From Begonia masoniana (lineage: Eukaryota > Streptophyta > Magnoliopsida > Cucurbitales > Begoniaceae): 64,000 nucleotides of DNA. The stretch covers positions 43,620,209 through 43,684,208 of the forward strand of contig CM039509.1 of assembly GCA_022432975.1 (NCBI GenBank), read 5' to 3'. A program made the position numbers and the translations under genes. Shown here one piece after another: positions 1 through 11,559 of this stretch. The first letter of the stretch is position 1. Every line of letters starts with the position of its first letter. Under the pieces are notes generated by a model that was given only the letters and a program-made list of their open reading frames with translations, made no database searches and had not been told where the DNA came from.

Positions 1-239
1 GATGTCTATTGCTGGTTGAGATCAGAGGTGTCGCGTGGCGGACACGTGATCATCGGACGATGTGAGTCTATAACTCTATCGGTGGATGCAGATCAAGAGA
101 TGTTTTAAAAAAAAAAGGAGAGAAAATAAAGAGGGAATAATATTAACAATAATAATGAATAAAGGGTATGGAAGCAAGAATCAAATGATTAAGAGATCAA
201 GTAATGAATTTGTGTGGCGATTCCGTCGGGGTCGTTACA
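1..239 (+). mobile_element. 3' end of a Tekay-like LTR (truncated by window start)
   Basis: The stretch ends in GGGGTCGTTACA, the same terminus seen on the complete solo LTR ending at 30867. To its right the minus-strand reverse transcriptase/RNase H reading frame starts abruptly, so this looks like an LTR inserted into that element. It contains a CACGTG beside ATCATCGGACGATG, resembling the motif array of the LTR at 42584-43280. The left end lies outside the window, so neither its TSD nor its length can be checked. Confidence 0.4.
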
Positions 240-1155
240 CAAATACCACTGCAGCTAATTCTAGGTCATGTGTAGGGTAATTCTTCTCATGTGTTTTCAA
301 CTGTCTAGAAGCATAGGCTATTACCTTACCATCTTGCATCAATACACATCCAAGACCAATTTTGGAAGCATCACAATAAATGCTGAATTTACCATTTTCA
401 ATAGGAAGGGTTAATATTGGGGCATTGGTTAGTTTCTGTTTCAAAGTCTGGAAACTGGATTCACATTCCTCAGTCCATGCATACTTAATGTTTTTCCTAG
501 TTAACCGAGTGAGGGGTGTAGCAATCTTCGAGAATCCTTCAATAAATTTCCTGTAGTATCCTGCTAACCCAATAAAACTCCGAATATCTGTAGCATTCTT
601 CGATTGGGGCCACTCCTTAACTGCTTGAGCCTTGGTTGGATCGACAGATATCCCATCTCCAGAGATCACATGACCAAGAAAGTGAACTCTGTCTAACCAA
701 AACTCACACTTGGAAAACTTAGCATAGAGTTGGTGCTGTCTAAGTACTCTTAACACAAAACTCAAATGCCTTGCATGCTCGTCCTTAGTACGTGAATAGA
801 TTAAAATGTCATCTATAAACACAATGACAAACTTGTCCAAATACTCATGAAACACCCTATTCATAAGATCGATGACGGCTGCTGGTGCATTTGTCAATCC
901 AAAGGACATAACCAAAAACTCATAATGTCTGTACCTTATGCGAAAGACAGTCTTTGGGATATCTTCAGATTTAACTTTCAATTGATAGTAACCTGACCTT
1001 AGATCAATTTTAGAAAAGACTCTTGCACCATTAAGTTGGTCGAATAAATCGTCAATCATTGGCAATGGATACTTGTTCTTGACAGTTAACTTATTCAATT
1101 CCCTATAATCAATGCACCGATCCATCTTTCTTTTTGACAAAAAGAACAGGTGCAC
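235..1155 (-). pseudogene. Ty3/gypsy (Tekay-like) reverse transcriptase and start of RNase H, broken
   Basis: Pol fragment of a Ty3/gypsy element that would copy element RNA into cDNA in cytoplasmic particles. After the first few residues the frame reads a typical RT core: [16 protein letters not shown], then [12 protein letters not shown], the catalytic block [12 protein letters not shown] and the FLGH..I block, then the RNase H start ([13 protein letters not shown]). It stops within RNase H where the LTR end at 1-239 abuts, so the rest of RNase H and all integrase are missing. It is out of frame with the upstream gag-protease frame: the KKKDGS motif is followed by about 8 fewer bases than the motif spacing requires near 1125-1135, which moves RT into this frame. 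The usual AAFMDLMN block reads AAVIDLMN. Not functional. Confidence 0.85.
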
Positions 1156-3028
1156 CCCACGGTGAAAAGCTAGGACGTATGAACCCTTTCTCCAACAGAT
1201 CCTCCAACTGCTTCTTTAATTCTTTAAGTTCTGATGGTGCTAATCTATATGGATTTTTAGACATAGGCTCAGCTTCGGGGTAAACATCTACAACAAATTC
1301 AATTTTTCTATCTGGTGGTAAACCAGGAAGGTCATCTAAGAATACTTCAGGAAAGTCTTGGGCAACTAAGACATTTTGTGGATTTGCCTCCCCTACAAGT
1401 TGTGTGTCTAAAACGCTAGCTAAGAAGCACAAATACTCTCCACATGGGGAAGGTCTAGTGTTAATAGAAGTCATCACAGACATTTCCTTATTCTTCTTTG
1501 AAGCTTGAAAGGTATGTTTCAAACTACCAGGGAGTTGGAAGCTAACTATTCTAGTCCTACAATCAATTGTGGCGTGTTGCTTAAACAACCAGTCTATCCC
1601 TAGGATTACATCAAATCCCATTATATCCATAATGATGAGATCAGCAGGTAAATTCTTGTTTCCCACTAGCACCACACTATTAAGTATCACTCGGCTATAG
1701 TGCATGCATTCACCAGAGGGTAACGTGACATTAAACATATGCTCAGATAGCGTAGGTTGTACATCTAGCTTAACAGCAAATACAGATGCTATAAATGAAT
1801 GTGTTGCACCAGAATCTATTAAAGTAAAAGCAGGTATAGAGTTGATCAATATAGTACCTGATACAACAGCGAGCTGTTCCTCACCCGACTCCATCATGGA
1901 GAATATCCTCGGTTTAATCATGGCAGGGCCACTCTTAGAAGCTGGGCAGTCTCTGCTAATATGGCCGACCTTGTTACAATTGTAGCAGCTGGTGATTCTA
2001 GGCTTCAGGCATTCTTTGATCGTGTGTCCAACCTCCTCACAGTTGAAATACTTCCCAAAGCCCAACCTGCACTCGCCCCGGTGGTTCTTCAAACACTTAG
2101 GACACTGGAAAAATTTCCTGGCATTCTGTATTTTTCCTCCTGTTCCTTGGTTACTCTGGCCCTCATTAGGCCTCTTCATTCCTCTTTGTTGGTGTGGCTG
2201 GATAAACTTTTGTGGGACTTCCTTTGGTCCAGCACACTTCCTTTCAGCTTCTTCCACTTCCAGAGCAGTAGACACAACTTCACTGAATGTCAAGCCTTTA
2301 ATACCACACAATTTAACTCCTCGGTAAATTTCTGGCTTCAGCCCATGCACAAATTTGAACACCTTATCCTCGTCCCTGTGAGCAAAATGTCCAGCAAACC
2401 TGGACAGGGACTCAAATTGCCTACTGTACTCGGCCACAGACCCTGTCTGCTTCAAGTTCAGAAATTCCAACTTCTTTGCAGTTTGGACAGTGCTGCTAAA
2501 ATACTTCTCATAGAAAATGTCCCTGAATTGTGACCAAGTCATCGCCAAAACATCAGTGGTAGTCTCTATTGTTTCCCACCAGAGTAGAGTATCACCAGCC
2601 AAATGAAACGTTACCAACGTGACCTTGTCTCCTTCTCCAATGTTGGCACACCTAAACATACTCTCAATCTTTCTAAGCCACCCTTCAGCAATAACCGGAT
2701 CAGACGACTGTCCATCAAACGTGGGTGGTCGTAGCCTCCTGAATCTATCTCCAGAATGTTCATTGCTAGAACTCAAGTTGGCACTTCCTTGTACCTCTCG
2801 GTTCAACAGCACACCAAACTGATCGAACTGCTGACGCACTAAGTATGTTTGCTGACGCACCAGTGCTGGTGCGTCTTCCATGGATGACTGTAGGATTTCT
2901 GGTTTATCTTTCGTTCTCACTAGTGCTTCAAACTGTTTTCTATAACCTCGAAGAATCTGCTCTGTTTCTTTTGTTTTCGTTCTTTCTGATACACTAAAAC
3001 AGTCTTCTTCATCATAAGGACACTTCAT
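1109..3028 (-). pseudogene. Ty3/gypsy (Tekay-like) gag-protease, fused at its start to another element
   Basis: 639-codon open frame. Residues 1 to about 20 belong to the neighbouring Athila-like protease region; the Tekay-like gag proper begins near the Met at residue 50 (about 2881). Residues ~115-230 are the retrotransposon gag domain (capsid), with LLWWETIE and LKQTGSVAEYSRQFESLSRFA. A zinc-knuckle block follows: a cysteine-rich CPKCLKNHRGEC, a damaged knuckle whose first Cys is Phe (YFNCEEVGHTIKEC), and an intact CX2CX4HX4C (CYNCNKVGHISRDC, ~348-361). The aspartic protease shows LIDSGATHSF (~403-412) and VILGIDWL (~474-481). The frame ends in the RT N-terminus at KKKDGSVH, where the frameshift lies. 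A closely related gag with both knuckles intact lies at 61013-62080. Confidence 0.85.
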
Positions 3029-4740
3029 AGCTTTTAAAACGTTGAAGGTAATCTGTTAATCATTCACTCTTATTGTGAGTTTTCCTTTTTGAACATCGAT
3101 CAACATTCTTCCCGTGGCTAAAAACAGTCTTCCCAATATGATGGGCACTTCACGGTCTGGTTCGTAATACAGAATAATTAAGTCTACTTAGAAAATAAAT
3201 TTGTCTACCTTCACGAGTACGTCTTCTATTTTTCTTTGAGGATGCATTAATGATCGATTAGCTAGTTGCAGAGTAACTGTGGTAGGTCGAGCTTCTCATA
3301 TTCCCAGTTTCTTGAAGATGGAGATGGACATTAAATTAATGCTTGCTCCTAGATCACACAATGCTTTCCCAAAATTGTTGTTACCGATTGTGCATGGAAT
3401 GGTGAAGCTGCCTGGATCTTTCAATTTAGGTAGGATCTTATTCTGTAATATATAACTTGTTTCTTCAGTCATGGCTACCATTTCAAATTCTCCCAGCCTT
3501 CTTTTCTTTGACAAAATATTCTTTATAAACTTCGCGTAGTTGGACATTTGTTCAAGTGCTTCCACCAAGGGCACATTAATGTGAAGTTGCTTAAGAACAT
3601 CAAGGAATCTTTTAAACTACTTGTCCTGATTGTGTTTCTGCAGTCTTTGAGGAAATGGTGGTGGTGAACTCTGAATTTTCAATTCACTTTGCTGTTGCTG
3701 CGGTGTCGCTACAACATCATTCTCTGGGTTGCGCTTTTCTGGTTCTCTCAAATTTTCTTGTTCAGCCAACTCATCTTGTTTCTTTAAATTTTCTACTTCT
3801 ATTACTTTTCTCGAATTTCTAGTTCTCTTCCATTCCTCAATACAATGGCTTTGCAATGCTCATTTCCTGGTCTTTGCAGTACTTCTGTATCACTTGGTAA
3901 TTGCCCTGCATTTCTAGTGTTAATAGATTGAGCTAACGGTCCCACTTGAGTTTCAATAATTTTGATGGACGCAGCCAAATTATGTAGGATTACGTCTGTT
4001 TTGGAGGCATATTCTATGGCAAAACTTTTTGATTTCTCGTGAGGCATCGAACTATGCGTTGTTTGTGAGAATCCTTGGGAGTAATTTTTTGTGGATCTGC
4101 TTGGTGTTGTAGTGTTCTGCTGCTGGAAATTCCACTGAAAGTTTGGAAGTTATTTCCAGCCAGGATTATACGATTGAGAGTAAGGATTGTTGTTCCTGTT
4201 GTATCCTACATAATTTGCAGATTCTGGATTAGTAGGACATGAATTGTCATCATGGTATTCTCCACAGAAAATACACGATACTTCTCTTGTCGTTGGCTTT
4301 AATGATTGGTTCAATGATTTGATGGTTTTTTCCAGCATGACAATTTTTGCATTCAAAGTAGAAACTTCATCCAAATCATAAACTCCAAATGCACGCTTTG
4401 TAGAGTAAACTCTTTCTAAAGGCCATTGGTAACTATTCACTGCCATTCTTTCCAACAAATCATTGAAATATTTTGATAGAAGAGTTCCGTTTTTTGCTGC
4501 ATCGATGATTGATCTAGTCTGGCCATTAAGTCCATTATAAAATGTCTCCAGCTGAATTCAATGTGGTATCCCATGGTTAGAGCACTGCCTGAAAAATTCT
4601 TTGAATATGTCCCAGGCCTAATAAAGTGATTCACCATCCCTCTGTTGAAGGGGTTCAAAGGTAGTCCCATGATGCTTTGGTGCCAAACAGCCTAAAGCAT
4701 CACGATGATTCACCCTCCCAATATTCACAACAGAATAATC
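2960..4740 (-). pseudogene. Athila-like Ty3/gypsy gag-protease, decayed
   Basis: Pieces of a second gypsy gag-pro in several frames on the minus strand. From the gag side: a gag fragment at 4437-4740 (EPLQQ, then GLNGQTRSIIDAA in a shifted frame), a noncanonical zinc-finger block at 4150-4458 (CIFCGEYHDDNSC followed by YNRNNNPYSQSYNPGW), a coiled linker at 3617-4047, and the protease at 3296-3574 (CTIGNNNFGKALCDLGASINLM). The frame then runs on through 3295-2960 with in-frame stops just after KLGI, after KFIF and after RVND, preserving VPIILGRLFLATGRMLIDVQKG and FNVLKAMK. This architecture is that of Athila-lineage elements; the lineage is assigned by resemblance only. It joins the Tekay-like gag between about 2881 and 2995. 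Confidence 0.7.
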
Positions 4741-5578
4741 ATCAAATGCTGAATTAAACATGTTGGAAAACACTGCATACATATGCAGTAATAAAAATCG
4801 ATGTGTGGGCGATCAAACTCCGTCACAATATTGTAAGTGGAAACCCACCAAAATATAGTTTTTGTATGAGATATGCTAATGCAAAAAGCATAAATAACTT
4901 ACCTCCTCGGCGAGTCCTCTTCTCACGGGAGCTGCAACCTCAAAGATAAGCTCTAAGACGGCAAAATCGTCTTAGAGGACAACAGTGAAATCCAGGTTAA
5001 AAACTTGAAGAAAGGAATGAGAAAACCAGGAAAAATCTAAAAAAATGGGTGAAAAAAAGCAAAAATGGGTGCACGGCCCGGGCCGGTGCCACTCCGGCCA
5101 CCAGCCTGCGGCCATCATTTCTTAAAAGTCTTTAGTGCACTGTATTAGTGATTTTCTACACCTAACGCAAGTGCACGTGTCGCTAATAAAGTAATAAAGA
5201 GTAAGTAAAAGTCGATCCCACGAGAATAATCTTAACTAAATTTAATTACTATAAAATTCTATAAAAATAAATGCGAGGATAATATAAAAATGACGTGAGT
5301 GGCAAGGAATGATAAAAATAGAGTTTACTCATAAATAATAAAGATTTAAATTGAAATAAATTAAGAAGATAAAGATGATGGAAGCCTTTGTTAGAGTCTA
5401 TTTCTTCGTTACATGCAAATTACTATCGATGGAGTTTCGATCCCAAGCGGCTAAGGAGCAGTACAAGCAGGATACAAGAATCCGCTCGATCTTTTACAAG
5501 AAGACTGCCAACTTTAGCGGTTGAGAGGGTGTGGCGATCCAAAAGATGTTTGACAACATCTCCCTGCAAGGGGTGTAC
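4741..5578. other. Non-coding remnant with no gene seen
   Basis: No reading frame with recognisable homology. The AT-rich stretch carries a GC-rich island near 5070-5115 and a perfect 10-bp inverted repeat CTCTAAGACG / CGTCTTAGAG with a 7-nt loop at 4952-4978. The block around 5165-5225, with CGCAAGTGCACG and GTCGATCCCACGAG, resembles non-coding sequence common in gypsy elements, so this is probably leader or LTR remnant of the Athila-like element. Not resolved further. Confidence 0.4.
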
Positions 5579-6526
5579 TGTAACACCCGATTTTACGGGT
5601 TTTTGAATTGTGCGCGCAATGACAATTTTGTAGATAATCTGCAACGCCCCCGAACCCACCCTGGCTCGGTACGCTACTTGGCTCACACTAACTCCGATGA
5701 AAACGACATTTAAACCTAATTTAAAATAATTATCATAAACCCTAAAACATAAAATAAAACTGACACAGCAGAATGTAAAACTAAATCTCTCGAAACTCTC
5801 TTATGTCATACCTACCTGCCTAGACTCCCTAATTCCCTTACTCATAACCTTTGAGCACCACGATGTCCTTTCCAAAAATTTCGGCAAAGTAACGCCTGAA
5901 AATGGCGCCTCCAAAATGCTAGGTACCTGCAAACGAATAAATCCCAACCAATCCAGAATATTCTTACTCAACTATCCACTCAACTATCCAGCATACGAAA
6001 TCTCCAAATAACAGTAAAGAGAGAAACTATACTACTAACATCCCTAAGTGAAGAAAATTCACAGTATAGGGCGACGTATCACCCTTAACTATGACTATAT
6101 ACAACAATACAAATAGCTATACAATAACTCTCAAAACATCAACCGAAAAGAGACACATAATCCCATCATTTCCACAACCAGACATCTACAATAAACTATC
6201 GAAATACAAATTCCCACATTCTCCCGAAGACCATGGTTGAGTCGCCTCGACAACTGCCCGCACTGGCATGCTCCATGCGCCACCGACTGCTGCCTAATCC
6301 TGGCTCCCTCGTCTAGCTCACCTGTACACCTGTCATCACCTACACCACAGAACACGCACACACACGTAAGCTTACGCTTAGCAAGTAGAGGACAACAAGT
6401 ACAAACATACACTATGCACACACAACTCTCACACAATCCTAACACATGCCGTTCCACCCCCAGCATCTTTCATAGCAAATCCACTCACAACATCTTACGT
6501 ATACTCAGTCAGGTGCCTCTTGCAGA

Positions 6527-6930
6527 ACCTCTCAAAGTTTGCCATATTTCAGACATTACTTCGTGACGAGGAACCACTGCATATCTTTTGTGGAAACCTC
6601 CCGAAGCTTGCCATGTTTCAGACACTACTTCGCGACGAGGAACTACTGCATATCTTTTGTGGAAACCTCCCGAAGCTTGCCATTAATCAGACACTACTTC
6701 GCGACGAGGAACCACTGCATATCTTTTGTGGAAACCTCTCGAAGCTTGCCATATTTCAGACACTACTTCGCGACGAGGAACCACTGCATATCTTTTGTGG
6801 GAACCTCCCGAAGCTTGCCATATTTCAGACACTACTTCGCGACGAGAAACCACTGCATATCTTTTGTGGAAACCTCTTGAAGCTTGCCATATTTCAGACA
6901 CTACTTCGCGACGAGGAACCACCGCCAACA
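6527..6930. repeat. 69-bp minisatellite, about 6 copies, inside the LTR
   Basis: Units anchored on GCCAT start at 6541, 6610, 6679, 6748, 6817 and 6886, an exact 69-bp period. They share blocks such as CTACTTCGCGACGAGGAA and CATATCTTTTGTGG and differ by a few substitutions. Since 69 is divisible by 3, long repetitive frames appear on both strands; they are not genes. The array sits between the donor-like and acceptor-like blocks of the host LTR and accounts for that interval being the longest of the five LTRs compared. Confidence 0.9.
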
Positions 6931-6966
6931 GACCACTTTCAATCCATATCATACTCACATTTCAAA

Positions 6967-7050
6967 ACCATGCTTAACCACAACCAAACATTTAGAACCA
7001 TGCTTAACCACAACCAAACATTTAAAACCATGCTTAAACAAACATTCAAG
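6967..7050. repeat. 30-bp tandem repeat, about 2.7 copies
   Basis: AACCATGCTTAACCACAACC plus ten more bases recurs at 6967 and 6997, with a partial third copy from 7027. It lies in the same LTR just beyond the 69-bp array. Confidence 0.8.
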
Positions 7051-8297
7051 CAACCAAACAAGCAAACAATCTCAAACACTAACAATAACGACCCAGCAAT
7101 TCATCAAACAATAGTCAAACACTAACAATACACTATCAAACAATAAATCCTACCGTTCTGTGGTGCAGGCCCGAAGGCAACAAAACACACGTCCACTACT
7201 TACCTGGCGTCCTAGCTCGCTGGGTTTTGCACATCACATCACTTATGGCTTGACCTACGACAAATATGCAAATTTCATTAAAATAAAGCCTACATTCACC
7301 AATTACTCTCAAACTAGTATTTCTAGTCTAATCCAACTAAAACCTAACTAAACGAGCCACTAATTTGGGTTCGGTAAAAACCGACCCGAAACTTCAAACG
7401 CGCGTAATTTTTGCGTCGGTTATCGGAATCGAACGATTCCAGCGGCCACGTACTCCTCTAATAACTTATTTTAACCTGCCAAAAGGAATTTTAAAACAAA
7501 TGACCGTAGCTAGGTCAAAACTAGCAAAACCCGAACTGCCCTATAACCAGAAAATTTCCTCATTTCGGTTTTTCATCAATTTCTACCCAATTCCTCACCA
7601 ATCAATCACCCTCACACCCAATTAGCCTAATCTAATGAGATTCTAAGGCTTTACATAGGAAAACCCGAATTCCCCACATTGGAGCCCTCGGTTTTTCACT
7701 CAATCCGAGCTCACCTTTGCTCGGCAACCATCACCGGCGTTAAGCTCGGTTAATTGACGCCAAGAACGGCCAAAAGCAGCCAGTAATCAGAGCTCAATTG
7801 AGCTCGTCCCTCTCGGCCTTAAACAGAGACAGAACAGGGGAAAAACGAGCTTACCCGCTGGTTTGTGCGCGGTGACAGGCCGGAACTCGCTCGCCGCCGT
7901 CGTCTGGCCGGACAGCGCCGGAAAACACGATGGTCATCGGAGGAAGGACGTCGCTCGGGCACTCACTCTCGTTGGAAGCTCGGACTGCGTCGGGAGCTCG
8001 GGCTGAAGAAGAACCAGAATGGCTTCTTCGTGAAGCCATTCTGTTTTTATAAAAAAAACATTTTTATTTTATTTATTTTAATTTTTAAGCCAAATTACTA
8101 ATTTGCCCTCACATGTTTGAACTTACGTATTTCCGTTAAATCCCGTTCTTAAATTATAACCCACGGCTTAATTTCACTAGAAATACCCAAACCTAAATTA
8201 AGAAACCATTCACATTTCTTTAAATTAAATAAAACAACCTATTTTATTATTCTTTTATTTTCTCTTAAATTTTCCCTTTAAAATCCCGGGTGTTACA

Positions 8298-8690
8298 ATC
8301 CACCCTCCTTACAAAAATTTTGTCCTCAAAATTTGGGCCTAGATAATTCCTTAATTTACTCACTTCAATCTACCCTCCTAACTTTTTAGGTTGTAATGCT
8401 AACTTAAACTACGCTATGATCATAATCATCAAAAGTTCTACGTATCCAAAGTTCCCAACTATTCACTTCATATCTTATTCACTTCATATCTTATATTCCC
8501 AAACCCCTCTAACTTGGTTTCCAACTCTAGCTTTTTCTCTAACTACGTTCACCTAGACACTCACTTTTCTAACCCAATAGCTACCGAATACTTACATACC
8601 TATTTCAAACCTCCAAAGCTATCTCAATAGCGTAACACGAAAACCAACTTATAAACGTCTTACCCTACGTCCTCAATTTCAAATATTTGG
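8298..8690 (-). mobile_element. 3' end of a Tekay-like element: polypurine tract and upstream sequence
   Basis: Read on the minus strand this matches the stretch just before the 3' LTR at 62884 block for block: AAAGTTAGGAGGGTAGATTG, then CAAATTTTGAGGACAAAAT, then GTAAGGAGGGTGGA directly before TGTAACACCCG. The last block is the plus-strand DNA priming tract (PPT) of reverse transcription. No pol sequence is left. The right boundary, where a plus-strand LTR fragment begins, is approximate. Confidence 0.7.
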
Positions 8691-9032
8691 TGAAATATAT
8701 TGGGTGTATTTGTCGTTTGATTGAAAAATCGGGTTTGGAGCTTGGTGAAACCTCCATTAATGGAGTTTGAGAATTTGTGAGCATAAGTTACTCGATGAAA
8801 TGCCCGAGAGAGAGATTTATTAGAGTTTTAGGAAATTTCCTTTAGTTCGAAGTTTCATAAATTTCTGAAATTTTATGTTTAAGCTCGGTTTTGACAAAAG
8901 AACGCTATGGTTTGCTTTAGGTGACAAGGCTCGAACCAAGGAGCTCGGTGTGCACGGGACGAGAGGTAAGTTTTCGTGACTTACTTGGCTGATTTGGCCT
9001 ACACTGCAAGAATTTGTTGATTCGAGGATTTT
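8691..9032 (+). mobile_element. Tekay-like LTR, left part (5'-truncated, split by insertion)
   Basis: Aligns by eye with 29100-29420 of the solo LTR at 28539-30867, sharing CCTCCATTAATGGA, GAGCTCGGTGTGCA, GAGGTAAGT and a GGCC..GGCC block. The first ~500-700 bp of the LTR are missing. It resumes at 15602 after the pol-less element, whose TSD is ATTTT at 9028-9032 and 15597-15601. Confidence 0.75.
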
Positions 9033-10314
9033 TGACATGCCTCGGGATGCATACTTAATGAAAGTTAGTAAAAATCCCTTGCCTTATCTAAATTCTCTAT
9101 TTATTACGTGTTTTTATTTTTGTAGGAAAATTTATGAAGAAGGATTGCCTATGGATCACTTGGAGGAGTCACGACTTAGCCCAATGGGAATTTGTCTTCC
9201 CGGGCCCTATTTTTGTAATTTTTATTTCGAACTTATTTGGCATACATTCGCCTTTATTGTAAGGATTTTATAAATTGCATTGCATGCATTAGATTGTGTG
9301 GTTAGGGTTAGATGAATGTTGGTGGATTATGGGTTGAAGAATTTCAACTCAAATATTCAAGGAAAAAGTCTACAACAAATGGAGCCCAAAGGAAGCCATG
9401 GCCCAAAGAAAAGCCCATATTTAAAGGTATGATTTTGCAGGTACAAGAGTTAGTGGCAACATGGATTGATGATGTGGCAAGATTCCCTCCATTGATCCCT
9501 TTAGGCATGGCATTCATCTCCTCCCTAGGATGTGTGCTTGTTTGCTTTGATCTTGGCCATCCATCATTTTTCATCCAAGGGCCACCATTCATTCATCCTT
9601 ATGGAAACCCTAATAATCCACCCTAGGACTCTATAAATTCATGGCATTGGTGCATGTATGACAATTTTTTTGCCCATTTATAAAATTTCTATTTCTCTAC
9701 TCAAAGGAGGGTATCCTTAGGAGTGTTTTCCTTGGTTCCTTGAACCAAGAGGAGTTAGCCTCCATTGCTAGCCTAGCTTGGGTTGCTAGGTTAGCTCTTA
9801 CTCATTCCCTCACCTTCTCCATTGGGAGTTGGATCGAGGACGAAAAATCCCGGCCTGCGGTGGTCGTTTTCCTCCCGGAAAACGTTTATCCTAGGCTTAA
9901 CCTGTAAGATCGCTCTAAGGAACCTCCAAGGGTATTTTCTTTATTTTTATTCCTATCACATCCACACAATATCACTCTTTATTTTCGGCTCCACCATATC
10001 ACACACCCTCATTTTTTATTTTATGTCATTTTATTTCCTTTTTGCATTGCATTTGACATCTCATCCATAATATTTCTTCTCCATCTCTTTCCTTCTATTT
10101 TTTTTCTTTATATTTCACATCCTCACACATCATATAATATTCGGCTCTAGCATTATTAATCCATTGTTTATTTTCTTGCATTTTATTTCTTTTTTTATTT
10201 TTTTTAGTAATTTCTTCACTTTATTCATCATTTTTACACGAACACACAATCGAGCACTTATCTTGACTATTTATGGGTTGTACACGGGCCCTTTTCTAGG
10301 GGAACCCCGTGTCA
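9033..10314 (+). repeat. 5' LTR of the pol-less gypsy element
   Basis: TGACATGCC...CCGTGTCA. Carries a TATA-box candidate at 9632 and the terminal block TTGTACACGGGCCCTTTTC shared with the 3' LTR. Short open frames here recur in the 3' LTR only because the LTRs are near-identical; I do not call them genes. Confidence 0.95.
9632..9638 (+). promoter_or_regulatory. TATA-box candidate in the LTR
   Basis: TATAAAT, conserved at 14913-14919 in the 3' LTR. It lies about 600 bp into the LTR, a plausible U3/R position for element transcription. Confidence 0.5.
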
Positions 10315-10332
10315 AGTGGTATCAGAGCCACA
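10315..10332 (+). promoter_or_regulatory. Primer binding site (tRNA-Met type)
   Basis: AGTGGTATCAGAGCCACA directly follows the 5' LTR end. TGGTATCAGAGC is the usual complement of plant initiator tRNA-Met, which primes minus-strand synthesis. Confidence 0.9.
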
Positions 10333-11559
10333 AGGCTTCCCAAATGCGTTTAGTTGCCATGACAATAGTCAAAAATTGGCACAAACCCGGGATAGCGGCT
10401 CGTTTCCTTTTCTAGCATTAATTCCTTTATTTTTCCGCATTGTTTTCCATATATTGTTGATCTAACTTTGTGCTAACTTGGTGCTAATCTAACTCTTTTA
10501 TTTGATGCCATTTTAATGCTATTTATTAACTTGAATATCTTGTTGAAATATGGTTTGCAATAGAGGAAGAAATCAGCCGAGGTATAGTTAAATCTTTCCT
10601 AGTTATTCTCTTTTTCCTTTTCGGTCTATTCTTCATCTTAGCATCGGTTCTTCTATGATATTTGCTTTATATTTAATCGTTATTTTCGTCTAGATCTAAA
10701 CCAAAACTTTGCTGAAAATATGGTAGAAAAATGTGCATGAAATCGGCCTAAAGAAAATTGCAAAACCGGTTTATAATTTGTTGCATAATTTTCACGGTTT
10801 TTGCTTCTTCTTGTTCTCGGGTTATCTTATCTTTAGCCACGGTTTCTTAGCACCTCTTGTTGACATTTGAGTCATGATTAACACTTAGATATTTTCCAAT
10901 AATTATATTAATTTTCTGGAATTTTTGGTGTTAAAAATCGGCTTGGATCTATCATTATCGAAATCGGATTATTATTGCCTTATATCATCGATTTTTGCAT
11001 CTTCATGATATGTTCAAATTTGCCTATTAATTTGCTGATTATTGCTTTTATTTTAACTTATAAACTCACCTATTATATGCTGTTAATTAAATGCACGAGA
11101 ATTGGTTTATTATAAGAGTTTAGCAATTACATCATTAAAAGTGGCAACAATTGAACCAAACACTACATTAAAATTCTGCTTATTATTCTGAAAATTTCAG
11201 CATGTTTCTATTGATTAAACTTGTGAATTAATGTTATTACTTGCTGTTTTTTGAATAATTAAGTTTATATCATTATTGTCTTGAGTGGATTTGCTTAAAA
11301 ATTGATAACTTGGATTTACTTGGGCTAAATTTGTGGTGATTAGCATTTATTGAAATATTCATTTCTATAATTAATTGTTAAGTGTTTAATGTTATAATTA
11401 AGTTGTTTCCTTAAGTGAGAATGATCCCAATTTTATTGTCTTAGCTAAGAATTTACCTTAGTACTTAAAATTTTCCTAAGACATTAAGAAGATAAGCATC
11501 TCACTAATTTAGGAAATTTAACTTAGACAAGAAATTGAATTAAATTAAAACACTTAACT
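10333..11559 (+). other. Untranslated leader of the pol-less element
   Basis: About 1.2 kb of AT-rich sequence between the primer site and the gag start. No coding frame or strong structure is visible. Confidence 0.6.

Larger units (their letters stand above)
5579..8297 (-). mobile_element. Tekay-like 3' LTR, minus strand (2.7 kb)
   Basis: Bounded by TGTAACACCCG at the left and CGGGTGTTACA at the right. A minus-strand polypurine tract (AAGGAGGGTGGA) abuts the right end, so this is the 3' LTR of an element whose interior lay to the right. On the minus strand it carries the family blocks: AGGTAAGT at about 7198-7205, a GGCC..GGCCT block at ~7170, and GGTGTAGGTGAT at 6335-6347. No 5' partner was found, and I see no matching TSD. 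It holds two tandem repeats listed separately. No gene. Confidence 0.75.

Noticed and set aside
6520..7125. 201-codon frame with a 23-residue repeat
   Set aside because: Translation of the 69-bp LTR minisatellite; equally long frames exist in other phases.
9037..9626. 78- and 104-codon frames, repeated at 14318-14907
   Set aside because: They recur only because they lie in the two LTRs of one element. No motif and no independent conservation.
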